Assembly: GCF_000003605.2 (NCBI RefSeq)
Contig: NW_003142809.1
Span: 13,534-40,344, forward strand
From: Saccoglossus kowalevskii
Lineage: Eukaryota; Hemichordata; Enteropneusta; Harrimaniidae
Length of the DNA: 26,811 nt
Direction of reading: 5' to 3'
The translations under genes were made by a program, and so were the position numbers. This document shows positions 9,058 through 18,860 of this stretch, in pieces; within the stretch, counting starts at the first letter, position 1; each line of letters starts with the position of its first letter. The notes beneath the pieces are model-generated. The model ran no database searches, was not told where the DNA came from, and saw only the letters and a list, made by a program, of their open reading frames with translations.

Positions 9058-9864
9058 AATTTGAGATTATCGATTTAGAAGCTGTGGGTGATTTTATAAA
9101 ATCACAACGAAAAGCAAGCACAGTTCGTACAACTGAACGAGACGTCGCAAAGGTACGGAGTTATATTCAGAGCCGATATGTTGACCATCGTAAGCTATCG
9201 GAGATTCCACCTAAAACACTGAACGAGTACTTGGCCACATTCTTTGTTAACTTGAAGAAACAGGATGGAACTGATTATGAACCAGGGTCCGTCTCTGCAA
9301 TAAAGCATAGCTTAGAAAGATATCTCACCGAAAACAACTACGAAGTATCTCTGTCTGATAAACATTTTTCGTTAACAAATGATGCCTTGAAGGCAAAACG
9401 AATGCTTCACAAGAAAAGTGGCCTCGGTTGCGGTAGTCACGCCAGTGAAGCAATATCTCCGGAAGAAGAAGGCGCAATGTGGAAAGAAGGTAAACTAGGG
9501 ACCGCCGATTGAGACACCCTCAATTTTACGCTGTGGTATTTATTTACCAAACATTTCGAACTTCACGACCAGGATGAACTTAGAAAGTTGTGCCATGGAG
9601 ATATTACTATACAACGAGATGGTTTGGGACACAAATTTCTGCAGTTCAATGAACGCGATACTAAGACTTGTTTGGTGATCGGCGTGTGCCCCCCCTCGTA
9701 TGTTTGCCCATCCCGACAGTTCCATGAACCCTGGCCGAATTTATAGAGAGATTTCGCTTCATTACGCGTTCGAACCTACGAAAAATTGTGACTTGTTTTT
9801 ATTAGGAAAAGATTGGAACCACAAAGTCGGGTCACGGCAGCTGTGGATTCAGGACAGAGGTTAA
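9058..9864 (+). pseudogene. Crypton-type tyrosine recombinase-like (DUF3504-like) relic
   Basis: The first frame (about 9060-9509) reads VGDFIKSQRKASTVRTTERD, then LNEYLATFFVNLKKQDGTDY, EPGSVSAIKHSLERYL, NDALKAKRMLHKKSGLG and ISPEEEGAMWKEGKLGTAD. This is the typical N-terminal domain order of animal Crypton recombinases and their domesticated relatives (the KIAA1958, ZMYM and QRICH1 group). A TGA at 9510-9512 interrupts it. The same frame then continues LNFTLWYLFTKHFELHDQDELRKL and FLQFNERDTKT, the start of the catalytic domain. From about 9689 the reading moves one frame over: PPRMFAHPDSSMNPGRIYRE, then FLLGKDWNHKVGSRQLW, ending in TAA at 9862-9864. Where the family usually has L-R-G/x-x-D/E, this copy has LHDQDE, so the first catalytic arginine appears lost. 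The C-terminal HxxR and Tyr region is absent. It is a dead copy. Confidence 0.85.
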
Positions 9865-9874
9865 CTTATAATGA

Positions 9875-10048
9875 GGTGTTGTCACCTATGTTTTGTTTGA
9901 AGCCTTAGGCGTAACAAGTAATATAAAACATCTGGTATCCAAAGTGCAATTTGACAATGTCAAATTACTGAATAGCATTTATGATTTGCTGAATGGACTA
10001 ACTTCTGTTTCCAACAAAATTGGAAAAGCTAAATACATCCCAGGTTAA
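9875..10048 (+). pseudogene. Coding-like relic directly after the Crypton copy
   Basis: A stop-to-stop frame of 57 codons reads VLFEALGVTSNIKHLVSKV and KLLNSIYDLLNGLTSVSNK. The same frame continues past the TAA into CIVCSMNRV and CFMTKDTLKLHF. The latter has the F-x5-L-x2-H spacing of a C2H2 zinc finger, with stops in between (to about 10150). The composition is protein-like, but there is no start codon. It may be the remains of another mobile-element ORF. The family is unidentified. Confidence 0.3.
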
Positions 10049-10377
10049 TTGTGTATAGTGTGCAGCATGAACAGGGTTTAGGTTGGACAAACATGTTTCA
10101 TGACTAAAGATACTTTGAAGTTGCATTTCTAGTATGAAAAATAAACTGAAGAATATGAATAAAAGAAATCAAATTCCTGAAAATGAACCTCGAGGTAAAT
10201 TCGAAGTAACTGGGTACCTTTCCAAGAATAAAAAAATAACCTGCTTATGCTACTTAAGAATAACATTTCAAATTTGAAAGAAGACATTAAATCCTTAAGA
10301 GTTAGTTGACGTCTGGAATTTCCTCTATGTCAATTATATCAGATACACAGCCTAGCAACATACTGGTAAGTGGCTTT

Positions 10378-10751
10378 TCACAGGCAATGTAACATTATTA
10401 TCCGCAGCATATTTCGCGCAGTCAGTAGATGCCAATCATGACAGAAGCATACAATGTTTTGTTTTCCTTCAAATACTACGCTGGTTTTCAAAGCATTGAT
10501 TAGGTAACTGCAAAATTCTCGTCTAGAACCGCCATCATCTACAGCAACTCTCCCCAGTGTATTTCTAAGAGTAAAATTATGGTTTGAACAGTTGTTTTCC
10601 AGAATGCAGACCTTATAACATTGACGTGCTGTTTTTCACCACGAGTACTGTCACTAGGACTGTTAACATAATTTAACTTCATTTGTTCCACATAATGCTT
10701 AATAACTTCCTTTGTAAAATCAATAGTACATCTAAATATGACTTGCAGCAT
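10378..10751 (-). pseudogene. HECT-like domain relic (G2E3-type multi-copy family)
   Basis: The upstream frame (10751 to about 10580) contains GEKQHVNVIRSAFWKTT. A frameshift then leads to NCSNHNFTLRNTLGRVAVDD, GGSRREFCSYLINALKTS and VVFEGKQN, ending in TGA at 10378-10380. The string AVDDGGxRREF followed by an L..AL..S..FEG helix is characteristic of the HECT-like domain of uncharacterised G2E3-type proteins that are strongly expanded in fish and marine invertebrates. HECT domains transfer ubiquitin from E2 to substrate, but the catalytic-cysteine lobe is not present here. At least one frameshift and the truncation make this a pseudogene. Confidence 0.55.
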
Positions 10752-11070
10752 TGATGCATGACTTATTGATCCTCTTTAAAAAAATCAAATCATTGAAAAT
10801 GATACAGTCCCACTTGGTATTTTTCAAAATGATCTTACAAGAGCTGAATAAAGAGTAGATTATGTGTGAAATTGAAATAGTTCATTGCTTTCATGAAATT
10901 GTTCGGTCATTGTAGATCACAGTGGTATGTCAGCCGAACAAAACATTAACATTCGAACCGGGACTAATAATAATAAGTCATTGTAAATGTCTCAGTCTTC
11001 ATAATAAGTGTCCTTAACATTTATCCATAAGATAATTTAACTTAATTCAAACAGTAACTGATCAAGATCA

Positions 11071-11376
11071 TTACAACCCGACAAGAATTAAATTCCGATC
11101 GAAATTGATGATAATCATCATAAGATCTTTGCAACATCCCCACAAGTATGCACAACTGGACATTGCGCCAAACCTGCAAGAATAAAAAAAAAATGTTTTA
11201 TGTCTCCTGCAGGCGACACATCTGAGGTAGTACAAAAAAGGTAAGAACTGTTTTAACATTGTGCAATCCAACTCATTGATGAATTTCTTGATCACCCCAT
11301 CAATATTTTCCAAGAACCTTATTCTCTTCTGTACTTCCTTCACTGTTGGATTTAAGCTCTGATAACAACTCGCCAA
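11071..11376 (-). CDS. Unassigned open frame of 101 codons, possibly two exons
   Basis: The upstream part reads LNPTVKEVQKRIRFLENIDG and VIKKFINELDCTMLKQF and looks like a genuine helical segment. The downstream part is cysteine-rich and less convincing. A strong acceptor-like tract (a run of T ending TTCTTGCAG) lies in the middle, near 11178. The second half may therefore be a separate exon read in another frame (VWRNVQLCILVGMLQRSYDD). It lies about 300 bp upstream of the HECT-like relic on the same strand and may belong to it. No domain recognised. Confidence 0.25.
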   Translation of the reverse strand: MASCYQSLNPTVKEVQKRIRFLENIDGVIKKFINELDCTMLKQFLPFLYYLRCVACRRHKTFFFYSCRFGAMSSCAYLWGCCKDLMMIIINFDRNLILVGL

Positions 11377-11591
11377 TGTCGGGTTGTTAAGTTCTTGTAG
11401 ATTGGAATATATTGTATTGAGTGGTAGAGCGCCCTTTGTGGTGAGGTACGTACATAAAGGTTAAAATAAATTCCTGACTGAGTGTAGACCGCATTCAGTT
11501 TGTGTGACTGTTTATTTGCTTAAATTCAGAACCAATCGACCAACGAATGCGACATTGACAACTGGTTCCATTTAAATGATTGCTATGACAG

Positions 11592-11962
11592 ATGAGTGGT
11601 TTAAGAGCTGTCAAATCCGTTGACTCCTCAACTTGAGATGCAAAAACATGGCTCGAAGAATTTGAAGCATATGCAGATAGCAAGGGACTGTAAATGGAAG
11701 AGAAATCTGATACCAAAAAAGCCCAAAGGCGAGCATTATTACTGTACACAGCTGAAGCTGTTAAGACACTTTAATACTGGTACTACTAAGCAGTATAACA
11801 TGCACACTATGTAGTGAAAACGTATGTTACATATCAGACATGTGTTCCGAAAAACAACAAAAAATGATGAAACCATAGCACAGTATGTAACAAGGTCGAA
11901 TAAAGCGTTTTTTGGCTGTGAATTTGGGAATGATAGAGACAATCGATGTCGAATAAAAAACG
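11592..11962 (+). pseudogene. Ty3/gypsy-type retrotransposon gag relic
   Basis: ATG at 11592 starts MSGLRAVKSVDSST. After a TGA the same frame gives TWLEEFEAYADSKGL, and after a TAA it gives MEEKSDTKKAQRRALLLYTA and EAVKTL, stopping at 11774. A second frame from 11824 reads MLHIRHVFRKTTKNDETIAQ, YVTRSNKAFFGCEFGNDRDN. This is the usual gag order of metazoan Ty3/gypsy elements: a W...FE.Y...KGL head, a LLLY.AG segment, then RH.F....Q..DETI.QYVTRL...A..CEFG. Gag forms the virus-like particle of the element. Two in-frame stops and a frame change show it is dead. No pol region follows and no clear LTR pair was found. Confidence 0.75.
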
Positions 11963-12653
11963 TATTTGCTTTAGTTTGGGGGTGGGGGGTTTTGACCTCA
12001 AAAAGTTTCCATCCTACAAAAACGATTTTATTTTTTAATGAAGTCAAAAACTCTTGGAATATTTGTAGTTCGTTTTTTTTCTATCCAATCATGGACAACA
12101 ATAACCGAAAATGAAAAAAACAAAACATCGAAGACAAGAAAATGGTTTGGTCCGAGTAAGAATATGTGCGTCAAATTAGGTCAATTTCAGGGCATGGACC
12201 TAGAATCAACTGCTATGCCATACATACTACTGTCCGATTATAAACTTGTATTTAATGGTGAATGTAGTCTGACGCCATGGTCAATATTTATCAATTAAGT
12301 TTCAGGGGGGGTGAGAAAAAACTAAAGGAATTAAGTTTTTTATCCTAGATTGAACTTTTGATGTTGTCCCTTAGAGATCATGTTGTAGAACACTGTAAAT
12401 CTTATCCACTAACACTAAGGGGTAAACTTTTAAGGATTTCTGTCACAATTCCAGTCCATAAAATTGGAGGATTATAAGGTCAGCAGGGTCACTAGTCAGA
12501 AACAGTACCAAGGTAAAACTCCACAGACAAGAACAATAAAGAATTTTTGTTAACAAGATAATTTTGAAAATAACTAGAATGAATGTACTTAAAATTCACA
12601 AATAAATAAATATGTATAAAAAAATAAATACACAAATAAATTATTAAAGAAAT
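11963..12653. other. No gene recognised
   Basis: AT-rich sequence with a G run near 11979-11990 and another at 12305-12311, and short overlapping frames on both strands with no recognisable motif. It may be further decayed retrotransposon sequence, but I cannot show that. Confidence 0.4.
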
Positions 12654-13076
12654 CTAATCTCTAATTTTGGTCGCAGCTAAAATAAAGTTTGATATCTCTT
12701 GAACTAATTTATCTTGATGTGAAATTAAATATGTGAAACGAGAAATGTTAATGACAGCCGGAACTTTAATTTTATGTAACAGTTGAGATTTCTGATGTTC
12801 ATATTTTTGACAATCTAAAAGGAAATGGATACTGTGTTCTGTGTGTCGGGTGGTTTTATTACCATAGTGTATGTCGGCAATTGACAAATGATCCTGTAGG
12901 ACCTACTGGAAACGCAGTCTACCCTCGGTTGTTCTAGCATATTTAAGTTGTTTGACCATCACATCACGTCGTTGACAAGTGTCTCGCAGAGGCCGTTTAA
13001 AATGGATATCAATGTTTTTTGAAACATGTGTTCGTCTGTTATTATTTCGTTGTTTCTTCAGATGATCGCGATATCA
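12654..13076 (-). pseudogene. LINE-type reverse-transcriptase ORF, C-terminal tail
   Basis: The frame ending at 12654 reads HTEHSIHFLLDCQKYEHQKS, then SRFTYLISHQDKLVQEISNF and ILAATKIRD. The HFLL.C..Y motif followed by a ...FI......R end is typical of the tail of ORF2 proteins of non-LTR retrotransposons (after the zinc-knuckle-like C..C...H...C). The same frame continues upstream across one TAG (near 12905) into a basic stretch (KKQRNNNRRTHVSKN, then RDVMVKQLKYARTTEGRLRF) to about 13076. I cannot assign that stretch. The reverse-transcriptase catalytic region itself is not visible. LINE copies are usually cut at the 5' end, which fits. The subfamily cannot be told. Confidence 0.5.
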
Positions 13077-13489
13077 ACTACTAACACAATTTGAAGCTGG
13101 CATATATTATGTTTCAGTGTTTCCAATGTTACAATAATGGGGGGATTCGAATGTATAACTTGCCATATGATTGTTGATGTCCATAACGCTTTCTCTGTCA
13201 ACAGATCTGTGGTGCAGTCGGTGTTTTCTGCGGGGTCAGATTGAATTGTCGAAAGTGGTCTTCTTTTCCCCATAAGAGTTGCAATACATTGCTTGCTGAT
13301 TCCGATGATTTTCAAAAATCCCAGACGGCAGATACGCTTTCTGTTTGTTGTATCAATATATGCTCATCATAGCATTTAAGTTGGGGAAATAACGCACATA
13401 TACAAGTTTAATTATGATTACATCACGTTCTACCTTATCTTCATTGTGGGTCTCGTGGAGACCACAGTCTATTGATCAGAGCCGTCATG

Positions 13490-13831
13490 ACGGATGGTGC
13501 CAACAAGACGATACACTTCACGCAATTCTTACGGCTATTATTCTAGATTCGGCTTTCTAGTACAAGATGGATAGAGTTAAAACACGCCCGAGTATGGCAC
13601 AGGTGTGACACTTCTAAAGACGGATATAGCCTTCCACTATGTACAACGAAACTAATTTGATGGACAGTTATCCTACAAGTCCTGTACCCTCTGCTTGTAG
13701 AACCATGCACTCCAAACCCAACACCCATACTTGCCACAAACTATTCGTTTTTCCAAAATTTTGAGTTTTAGTGCAGATTTTTCGTTGGCTGAGAGATCAC
13801 TGATTGAGGTTGCCATATCTATTGCGCTCAT
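13490..13831 (-). pseudogene. His-Me/HNH homing-endonuclease-like zinc-loop protein relic
   Basis: ATG at 13831 opens MSAIDMATSISDLSANEKSA, then LKLKILEKRIVCGKYGCWVW, and stops at 13673. GCWVW is the usual start of HNH/His-Me finger nuclease-like domains. A frame change near 13690 leads to GYRTCRITVHQISFVVHSGR, then LEVSHLCHTRACFNSIHLVL, a TAG at 13543-13545, and in the same frame NNSRKNCVK. The pattern VSHLCH...C.N..HL.LE...NN.R..C matches the zinc-binding loop of I-PpoI-like homing endonucleases (Pfam zf-His_Me_endon, from memory). Such proteins are multi-copy in many marine invertebrates. One frameshift and one stop make this copy non-functional. The coding piece at 13946-14128 on the same strand may be its upstream exon. 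Confidence 0.65.
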
Positions 13832-13945
13832 ACGCGAGTTCCCTACAAGGGTTTCAGTCTTCTAGTAGTAGCTGTGACAGTATTATGCAAATGCATGGGA
13901 TCGACGTCTCAAATACTAGTGAAATTGTAGCAATAAGAGAGAAGG

Positions 13946-14128
13946 TCAATTATTCGAGTTACGGAGATCGTAATCGTGAGTATACTCGGCATTCAGGAGC
14001 TGGGAGCTTGTCTTCAATACAGGTCTGGTAGTAGCGTGCTTATATTATAAGACTTCTCCCTTCAGCTCGTCCGCTGCCACATGGTTGGGATCGTTTGGTG
14101 AAAGTATATCACCACAGCTGAGGTAGTG
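13946..14128 (-). pseudogene. Possible upstream exon of the zinc-loop relic
   Basis: A pyrimidine-rich acceptor (TTTCCTTCCCAG, AG at 14129-14130) is followed by HYLSCGDILSPNDPNHVAAD and ELKGEVL. After one TAA at 14045-14047, the same frame gives YKHATTRPVLKTSSQLLNAE and YTHDYDLRNSNN to a TGA at 13946-13948. The composition is protein-like. It lies on the same strand, just upstream of the His-Me-like relic. The family is not recognised, and the link to the downstream relic is inferred from position. Confidence 0.35.
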
Positions 14129-14445
14129 CTGGGAAGGAAATATACCGGTAACGAATACAATAAATCAAAACACCACATATAAGGTTTCCTTCACTTTAAT
14201 AAATAAATAAATGGGGTGCTAGTCACTGGAACCAACAAGGAATGGGAATATACAGTAAATAAATAAACTTAGGACCTGATCGATGATGCAGGGAACGGTG
14301 GTTTTTTAGCGTGTAGTTATGCTATGAGGTTAGTTGGTAGTATTCTTTAAACCAATCAGCGGCCAGTATGATTTGCGGTCGTGTGACATAAGAACCAAGC
14401 TGACCTCTACACTCAACAATACCACAAACAGACGATGTGATTATT

Positions 14446-14615
14446 GAATTATTCCCGCGACGAAGCGAAATTTGGAAGGTGAAACGTGTTTAAATGAAAC
14501 AATGTCACGTCTAGGATATAGTAGCATTAGAACTTACCAGATGCAAATTATTGACGGGTATATTTCCGGCCGCGATGTTTTTGTTGCATTGCCCACAGGG
14601 AGCGGAGAACCTGTA
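14446..14615 (+). pseudogene. RecQ-like DEAD-box helicase, N-terminal fragment with damaged Walker A
   Basis: The frame reads LNETMSRLGYSSIRTYQMQI, then IDGYISGRDVFVALPTGSGE. RecQ-type helicases unwind DNA using ATP. Their first motif runs LGY..LR..Q..AI...+.GRDVFV.LPTGSGKS, and the match here is almost complete through PTGSG. The next residues are E-P where K-S/T is required to bind ATP. After that point the similarity stops, and the frame ends at a TAA near 14688. An in-frame stop (14445-14447) lies just upstream and no good ATG precedes the motif. It is a short dead fragment. RecQ-like genes of this kind are multiplied in several marine invertebrates. Confidence 0.65.
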
Positions 14616-15084
14616 GCAGGAGATTGCACAGTTGTCAACTCAAATAACACTCTCTTTTTTGGGTTGTCATCACGTGAACAACGTTTATAAGATTCAACTT
14701 GTTTTATTGATCTTATATACCTCGTGGAAAGGAGGGTTATACGATATCGCTATACGAATAATGGTGTCGCCCTCTTCTAGTTCGGAACGATCTATTTGTC
14801 CCTCAATCTATGATCATAGTATTTGGGGATTGATGATAGAACGACTTAGCTTGGCATTTCCGGATAAACAATGGATTCCACACACCAATCACTGGGGACA
14901 GAGTTACACGCCAATTATATAGTTCAAGTGTAATTTATTAAATTTACCCGTAGTCCCATGGTAGAGTCCTCGATATTTGCCGTTCTTGAGAGTTGCCTAA
15001 TAATAAATATGTGTCAACGTTTTATTTAACCAACAACCATGTTGAATATACCTCACAATATGTCTAAAATACATATCAATGTGT
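14616..15084. other. No gene recognised
   Basis: The 96-codon plus-strand frame starting at 14632 has no recognisable domain. It overlaps the end of the RecQ-like fragment and might hold further helicase debris that has lost all visible motifs. Confidence 0.35.
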
Positions 15085-15982
15085 TCACTGGGCACCAAGA
15101 TTTTGGCTTTCAAATGGGTAAAAAAACTCACTATCAGTAGAAAAGTTTACAGAATTATAAAATAATCCCTCTGAAAGCATTGTGCTGCTATCCATGCCAC
15201 ATGGTGGTCTGGGTGATTCCATGAAATATGACATTGATGATGGCAGGTCTCCAGGTGTGTTGTGAAAACTTGAAAGACTAGTACCTGGTTTTGAGTTACT
15301 GTTAGTTTTGGACTGTGGAATGAATGGTCTTGGCATTGGCACTGCATTGGTTGGTTGGTACGCTGTTGTGATGTACGGAATTTTGGTAATTTTGTGATAT
15401 GTCGTGCTGAGCAGAAGAGTAAGCTAATGGTGTTGACTGTCTGTTCATCTGAGTCGTACAATTCATCAAAGTTGTCAGGAGTTGATTATCTTGTTTTCGT
15501 CGTTACTGTTCTTACATTCTCATTCTTCTTTCTTCCAACTCTAGTTGTCTTTGTTCCATGGCAAGTTGATCGATTGTGTCGTTCTTCCAACTTCATCTGT
15601 CTTTTCTTTCTATCTTGTTTTGTGTTTCATCTTCTTCTGTTCAAACAAAAAATACGTTTTCAAAGCAGAATTAAATCCTTTTTGTACTTTGCCTTCTTTC
15701 TCTCTTAACAATTCTACTTTCTAAAAATATGACAAGACATATTTGTCATAAAAAAATAATTTCATTAAAAACAATGGAAATAATTACACAGAAGATGATG
15801 AATAAGTACTATTCAAATTACTGATTTTTGTGCATCAATTCCACTTTTCAAAGAACTACAAATATTTTTAGTGCAAAATATTCAATATTTTATAAAAAAT
15901 ATGCCAAATAAAATCTAACCTACCTCTCCTTAAAACCACCACAAGTACTGGCGTTTTGGGACTTTTTTTAGAACTGAAGCAG
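15085..15982 (-). pseudogene. Coiled-coil C-terminus of a Myb/SANT-like transposon-associated protein, with one intron
   Basis: A short exon at 15982-15924 is bounded by an acceptor (ATTTTTTCCAG) and a donor GTAGGT. A second exon begins at 15720 after the acceptor ATATTTTTAG. The second exon reads KVELLREKEGKVQKGFNSAL and FEQKKMKHKTR. One frame over it reads DQLAMEQRQLELEERRMRM, a charged coiled coil, then NRQSTPLAYSSAQHDISQNY. A further frame gives the end VPMPRPFIPQSKTNSNSKPG to NSVNFSTDSEFFYPF and a stop at 15085. The MEQRQLELEERRMRM coil followed by a Q/S/T/P-rich tail is typical of the C-terminal half of Myb/SANT-like proteins often linked to Harbinger-type transposons. Several stops and frameshifts show decay. 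The matching N-terminal domain type occurs at 25467-25816 on the same strand. Confidence 0.5.
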
Positions 15983-17049
15983 CTGGAAAAAATATAATCT
16001 CATTTTAAAACAAAAATAATTCATGTACAAGTTCTTGTAACTTGATTGATGTACTATTTTTTATGCTCCCTCAACTACAGGGTGGATTTTGAGAGGGTGC
16101 ACCATTCAACTATACTGTCTATGTTTTCGCATAAAGTGGGGATAGCATAGTTAGGGAAATGACAAACATGAACCAGTACTACAGTTATTGTAAATTTCTG
16201 CGGTGAATGACTTAATAGTTGGGAAACAAATCATCTTACCATAGTCATGGTCTATAGGGGATTCATCTCTCATAAGATCCTATGAGGTCTTTTCCTTAAA
16301 GGAGCAGGAGGCGGAGTGCTAGAATTCACTAATAGTATATAACAAATGATAAATAGTTTATGAAATATTTAATATTTGTGATATGCATGCATCAGAATAT
16401 TATAAAAGCAAAATTGTTTTGGGAAAATGAAATCCATTCACTGCCTTCTTTTATTTGGTATCAAAGCGTTTATTTAACAATAGAAAAAGAGGGACAGGTG
16501 CCAGACTGCACAACCTTTCATACACCCAGGTAACGTTCCTTCCTCACTTGATTTACATTTCGATCATAAAGAACGCTGTTCACACTACATTTTTTGAAGC
16601 GTCAAATAAAATAGTCGCAACATGCTCCCGGAAACAGAATACAATTTTTGTTTGTAGACCCGCGCTCATTTGGTATGTTGCTTATTGACATGTTTGAAAA
16701 AAAGAGTCGTGCAGTTGACATGGTAATCTGAGAACTCTGTCAATGTGCAATATGCAACAAGTCATGGATCTGCATTACATAATAATAACGTATACAGTGA
16801 AGGGAAGAAAAGTGTGGGGGGGGGTCCTTTCCCGCGACCCCTAAGAAGAAAAAATAAGCCCAATCGGCAAGTTCGAATCATTTTGTTATATAGGCGCAGA
16901 TTTCTACCTTTACTTTATTGCACAATAAAAAGTGGTAAAATATGACTAGCTTACATTTTTTTCAAAAAAGCAAAAAACAAGCTTACACAATGTTAAAGAG
17001 CTACTCATTTTTGTAAACAACGTCGTTAAACGATATACGAGTCATTTTG
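15983..17049. other. No gene recognised
   Basis: AT-rich, with short frames at 16455-16688 and 16745-16945 (+) that show no motif. A G run occurs at about 16816-16825. A donor-like CCCAG-GTAACG at about 16531 (+) has no clear exon before it. Confidence 0.4.
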
Positions 17050-17580
17050 TTTACGTTATACAAGATTACACTTTATCAACTATGGCACTATCCCCACCCC
17101 CTAAAAAATTTTGATTTTTTTTCTCATGATTAATCATCTCAAAGACCTTATCTGTACCACGTAAATAGATACAAGATTACACACCTTGACATTTAAATAT
17201 CGTACACTTTATCAACTATGACGCTATTCAAAAAAAAATACGTGGATATTTTTCTCAAGATTAATTATCTTAAACTTATCTGATAATGTCAATTTATCAT
17301 CAGCGGTCAAAAGGAGAGCTGATAGTTGAATGAATGATGCGAAGTGGATATTTTGAAAAGAATGTCGTTCAACAATAAATCACGTACAGCGAGGATAGTC
17401 TTCGTTTTGTCATAGTACCACGTACAACTATACAAGAGTCGTTTTTCCACGTTTACATAGATTACACCATGATATTTCAATATATATGTACACTTTATCA
17501 ACGTTCAATCTATGATATTCTAAAATGGTAATATCTAAATACGTGAAATTTTCACGATTAATCATCTCAACGGATAGACT
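17050..17580. repeat. Three diverged copies of a ~130-bp AT-rich repeat
   Basis: Copies lie at about 17050-17154, 17157-17282 and 17447-17580. Each has the same order of landmarks: an ATA-A/CA-GATTACA segment, then CACTTTATCAAC followed by a TATG-containing block, then TTCTCATGATTAATCATCTC or a close variant (TCTCAAGATTAATTATCT, TTTCACGATTAATCATCTC). The first two are nearly adjacent. The third is separated by about 165 bp of other sequence. No coding capacity was seen. Confidence 0.7.
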
Positions 17581-18257
17581 TGTTTCTTTGCTGTGGCGCT
17601 CACAAAGTATGTGTAGAGGTAGTATCGTCATCACAATGTAGATAATCTTCAATGAAAACAGTGAGAAATTAGCATTTTGTTTCATGTATCCAGTTCGAAA
17701 TATAATATACCGGACAAGTCAACATAATGCTAGCTGATGAAAAAACTTGTTGAAAAACACAAGGCCCGATATTATACATATAGGTACTACAGGTGGACCT
17801 CTCTCTCAGATTTGTTCATTTTCTTAATAATATTTTTAATTGAAATGTGCAATCACATTTTTTATTTTCTAGATGTTCATTAGTATTATGTAGTACACCA
17901 GCCTAAATTTCTTAAATTGCTTAGCCAGGAAATCTCGATAGTGTACAACATAATAATGATGAATATCTAAGTGATATAACAAATTACATTTGTGAAGCTC
18001 TTTCATCTTGTGTTTGTCTTGATTTTTCCTTTAACTCACTGGAAAAGGATGCATTTCGACTTGGATAACGACGTTTGCTGCACAGTTCGGTTGCAATGTC
18101 ACTACACTGTCGCATTTACTGGCAGGTTCTTCCTGCTTGGAGTTTCGGAAAATGGGAATTATCAAACTCGCACAGCTGAAGAGATAAAATGAAGTCCTAT
18201 TACATGGGGTAGCGGCAAAATAATATACGTTTTCTGTTTAGAATAAAAAAACGAAAG

Positions 18258-18565
18258 TGAATCACCGACAGAAGCGAATCGCGAAATATATATTTATATA
18301 TATTGTACAAACTATACAGTAATTACGTACCGAGTGTATTAGATGCGTAGCAGCTCCGAATTCAGCTTCATCGCTACATTCAAATCTTATTTCAGGATTC
18401 ATCCCGTATAGCGCACAGTAAGATGATAGAAGCAATGAAAAACAGATTTTCTTATTACCTGTGGAAAATCCCGCAATATTTAATATTAATCACCGTCAGA
18501 GACAAATCACGAAATGTATATATATTGTACAAACGTAATTACGTACCGAATTTATCAGGTCACTA
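18258..18565. repeat. Diverged direct duplication of ~80 bp
   Basis: Copy 1 (about 18260-18345) and copy 2 (about 18487-18565) share in order AATCACCG.CAGA, a run of ATATATAT, TATTGTACAAAC, and GTAATTACGTACCGA. About 140 bp of unrelated sequence separates them. The flanking regions 17581-18257 and 18566-18860 hold no recognisable gene. Confidence 0.7.
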
Positions 18566-18860
18566 CGTTCACGATACACTAAATGCGAAGATTTTGAGAA
18601 CGGTGAAAAATCTACATAGTAGTAAGTCTGTTGATATAAATTAATACCGAAAATAGCATTAATCGGGCGAAACATGCAAATACCGATGTATTAAAAAAAA
18701 TGAACTTGCATATCAGAGAAGAGAATGATAGGGGTAACGAGCATTGATAATGCATAGTCTCCGTTCAGTATTAGCTGTAGTCGATGTAATATTCAGTACA
18801 AGATGACATGTAGAAATGACAGATCAATGTTTTTTTTAACACTAACACAGATTATTGATT

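Noticed and set aside
11400-11591. 5' LTR and primer-binding site of the gag relic
   Set aside because: An ACTGGTTCCA-like string precedes the gag start, but no matching second LTR and no clear TG...CA bounds were found in the window.
15355-15708. 117-codon plus-strand ORF
   Set aside because: It is antisense to the coiled-coil relic. Its F/L/S-rich content reflects the reverse of K/E/Q-rich coding sequence.
18480-18644. Plus-strand ORF with IVRDKSRNVYILYKRNYV-like content
   Set aside because: It overlaps the diverged duplicated repeat (18487-18565), and the other copy does not keep the frame, so coding is unlikely.
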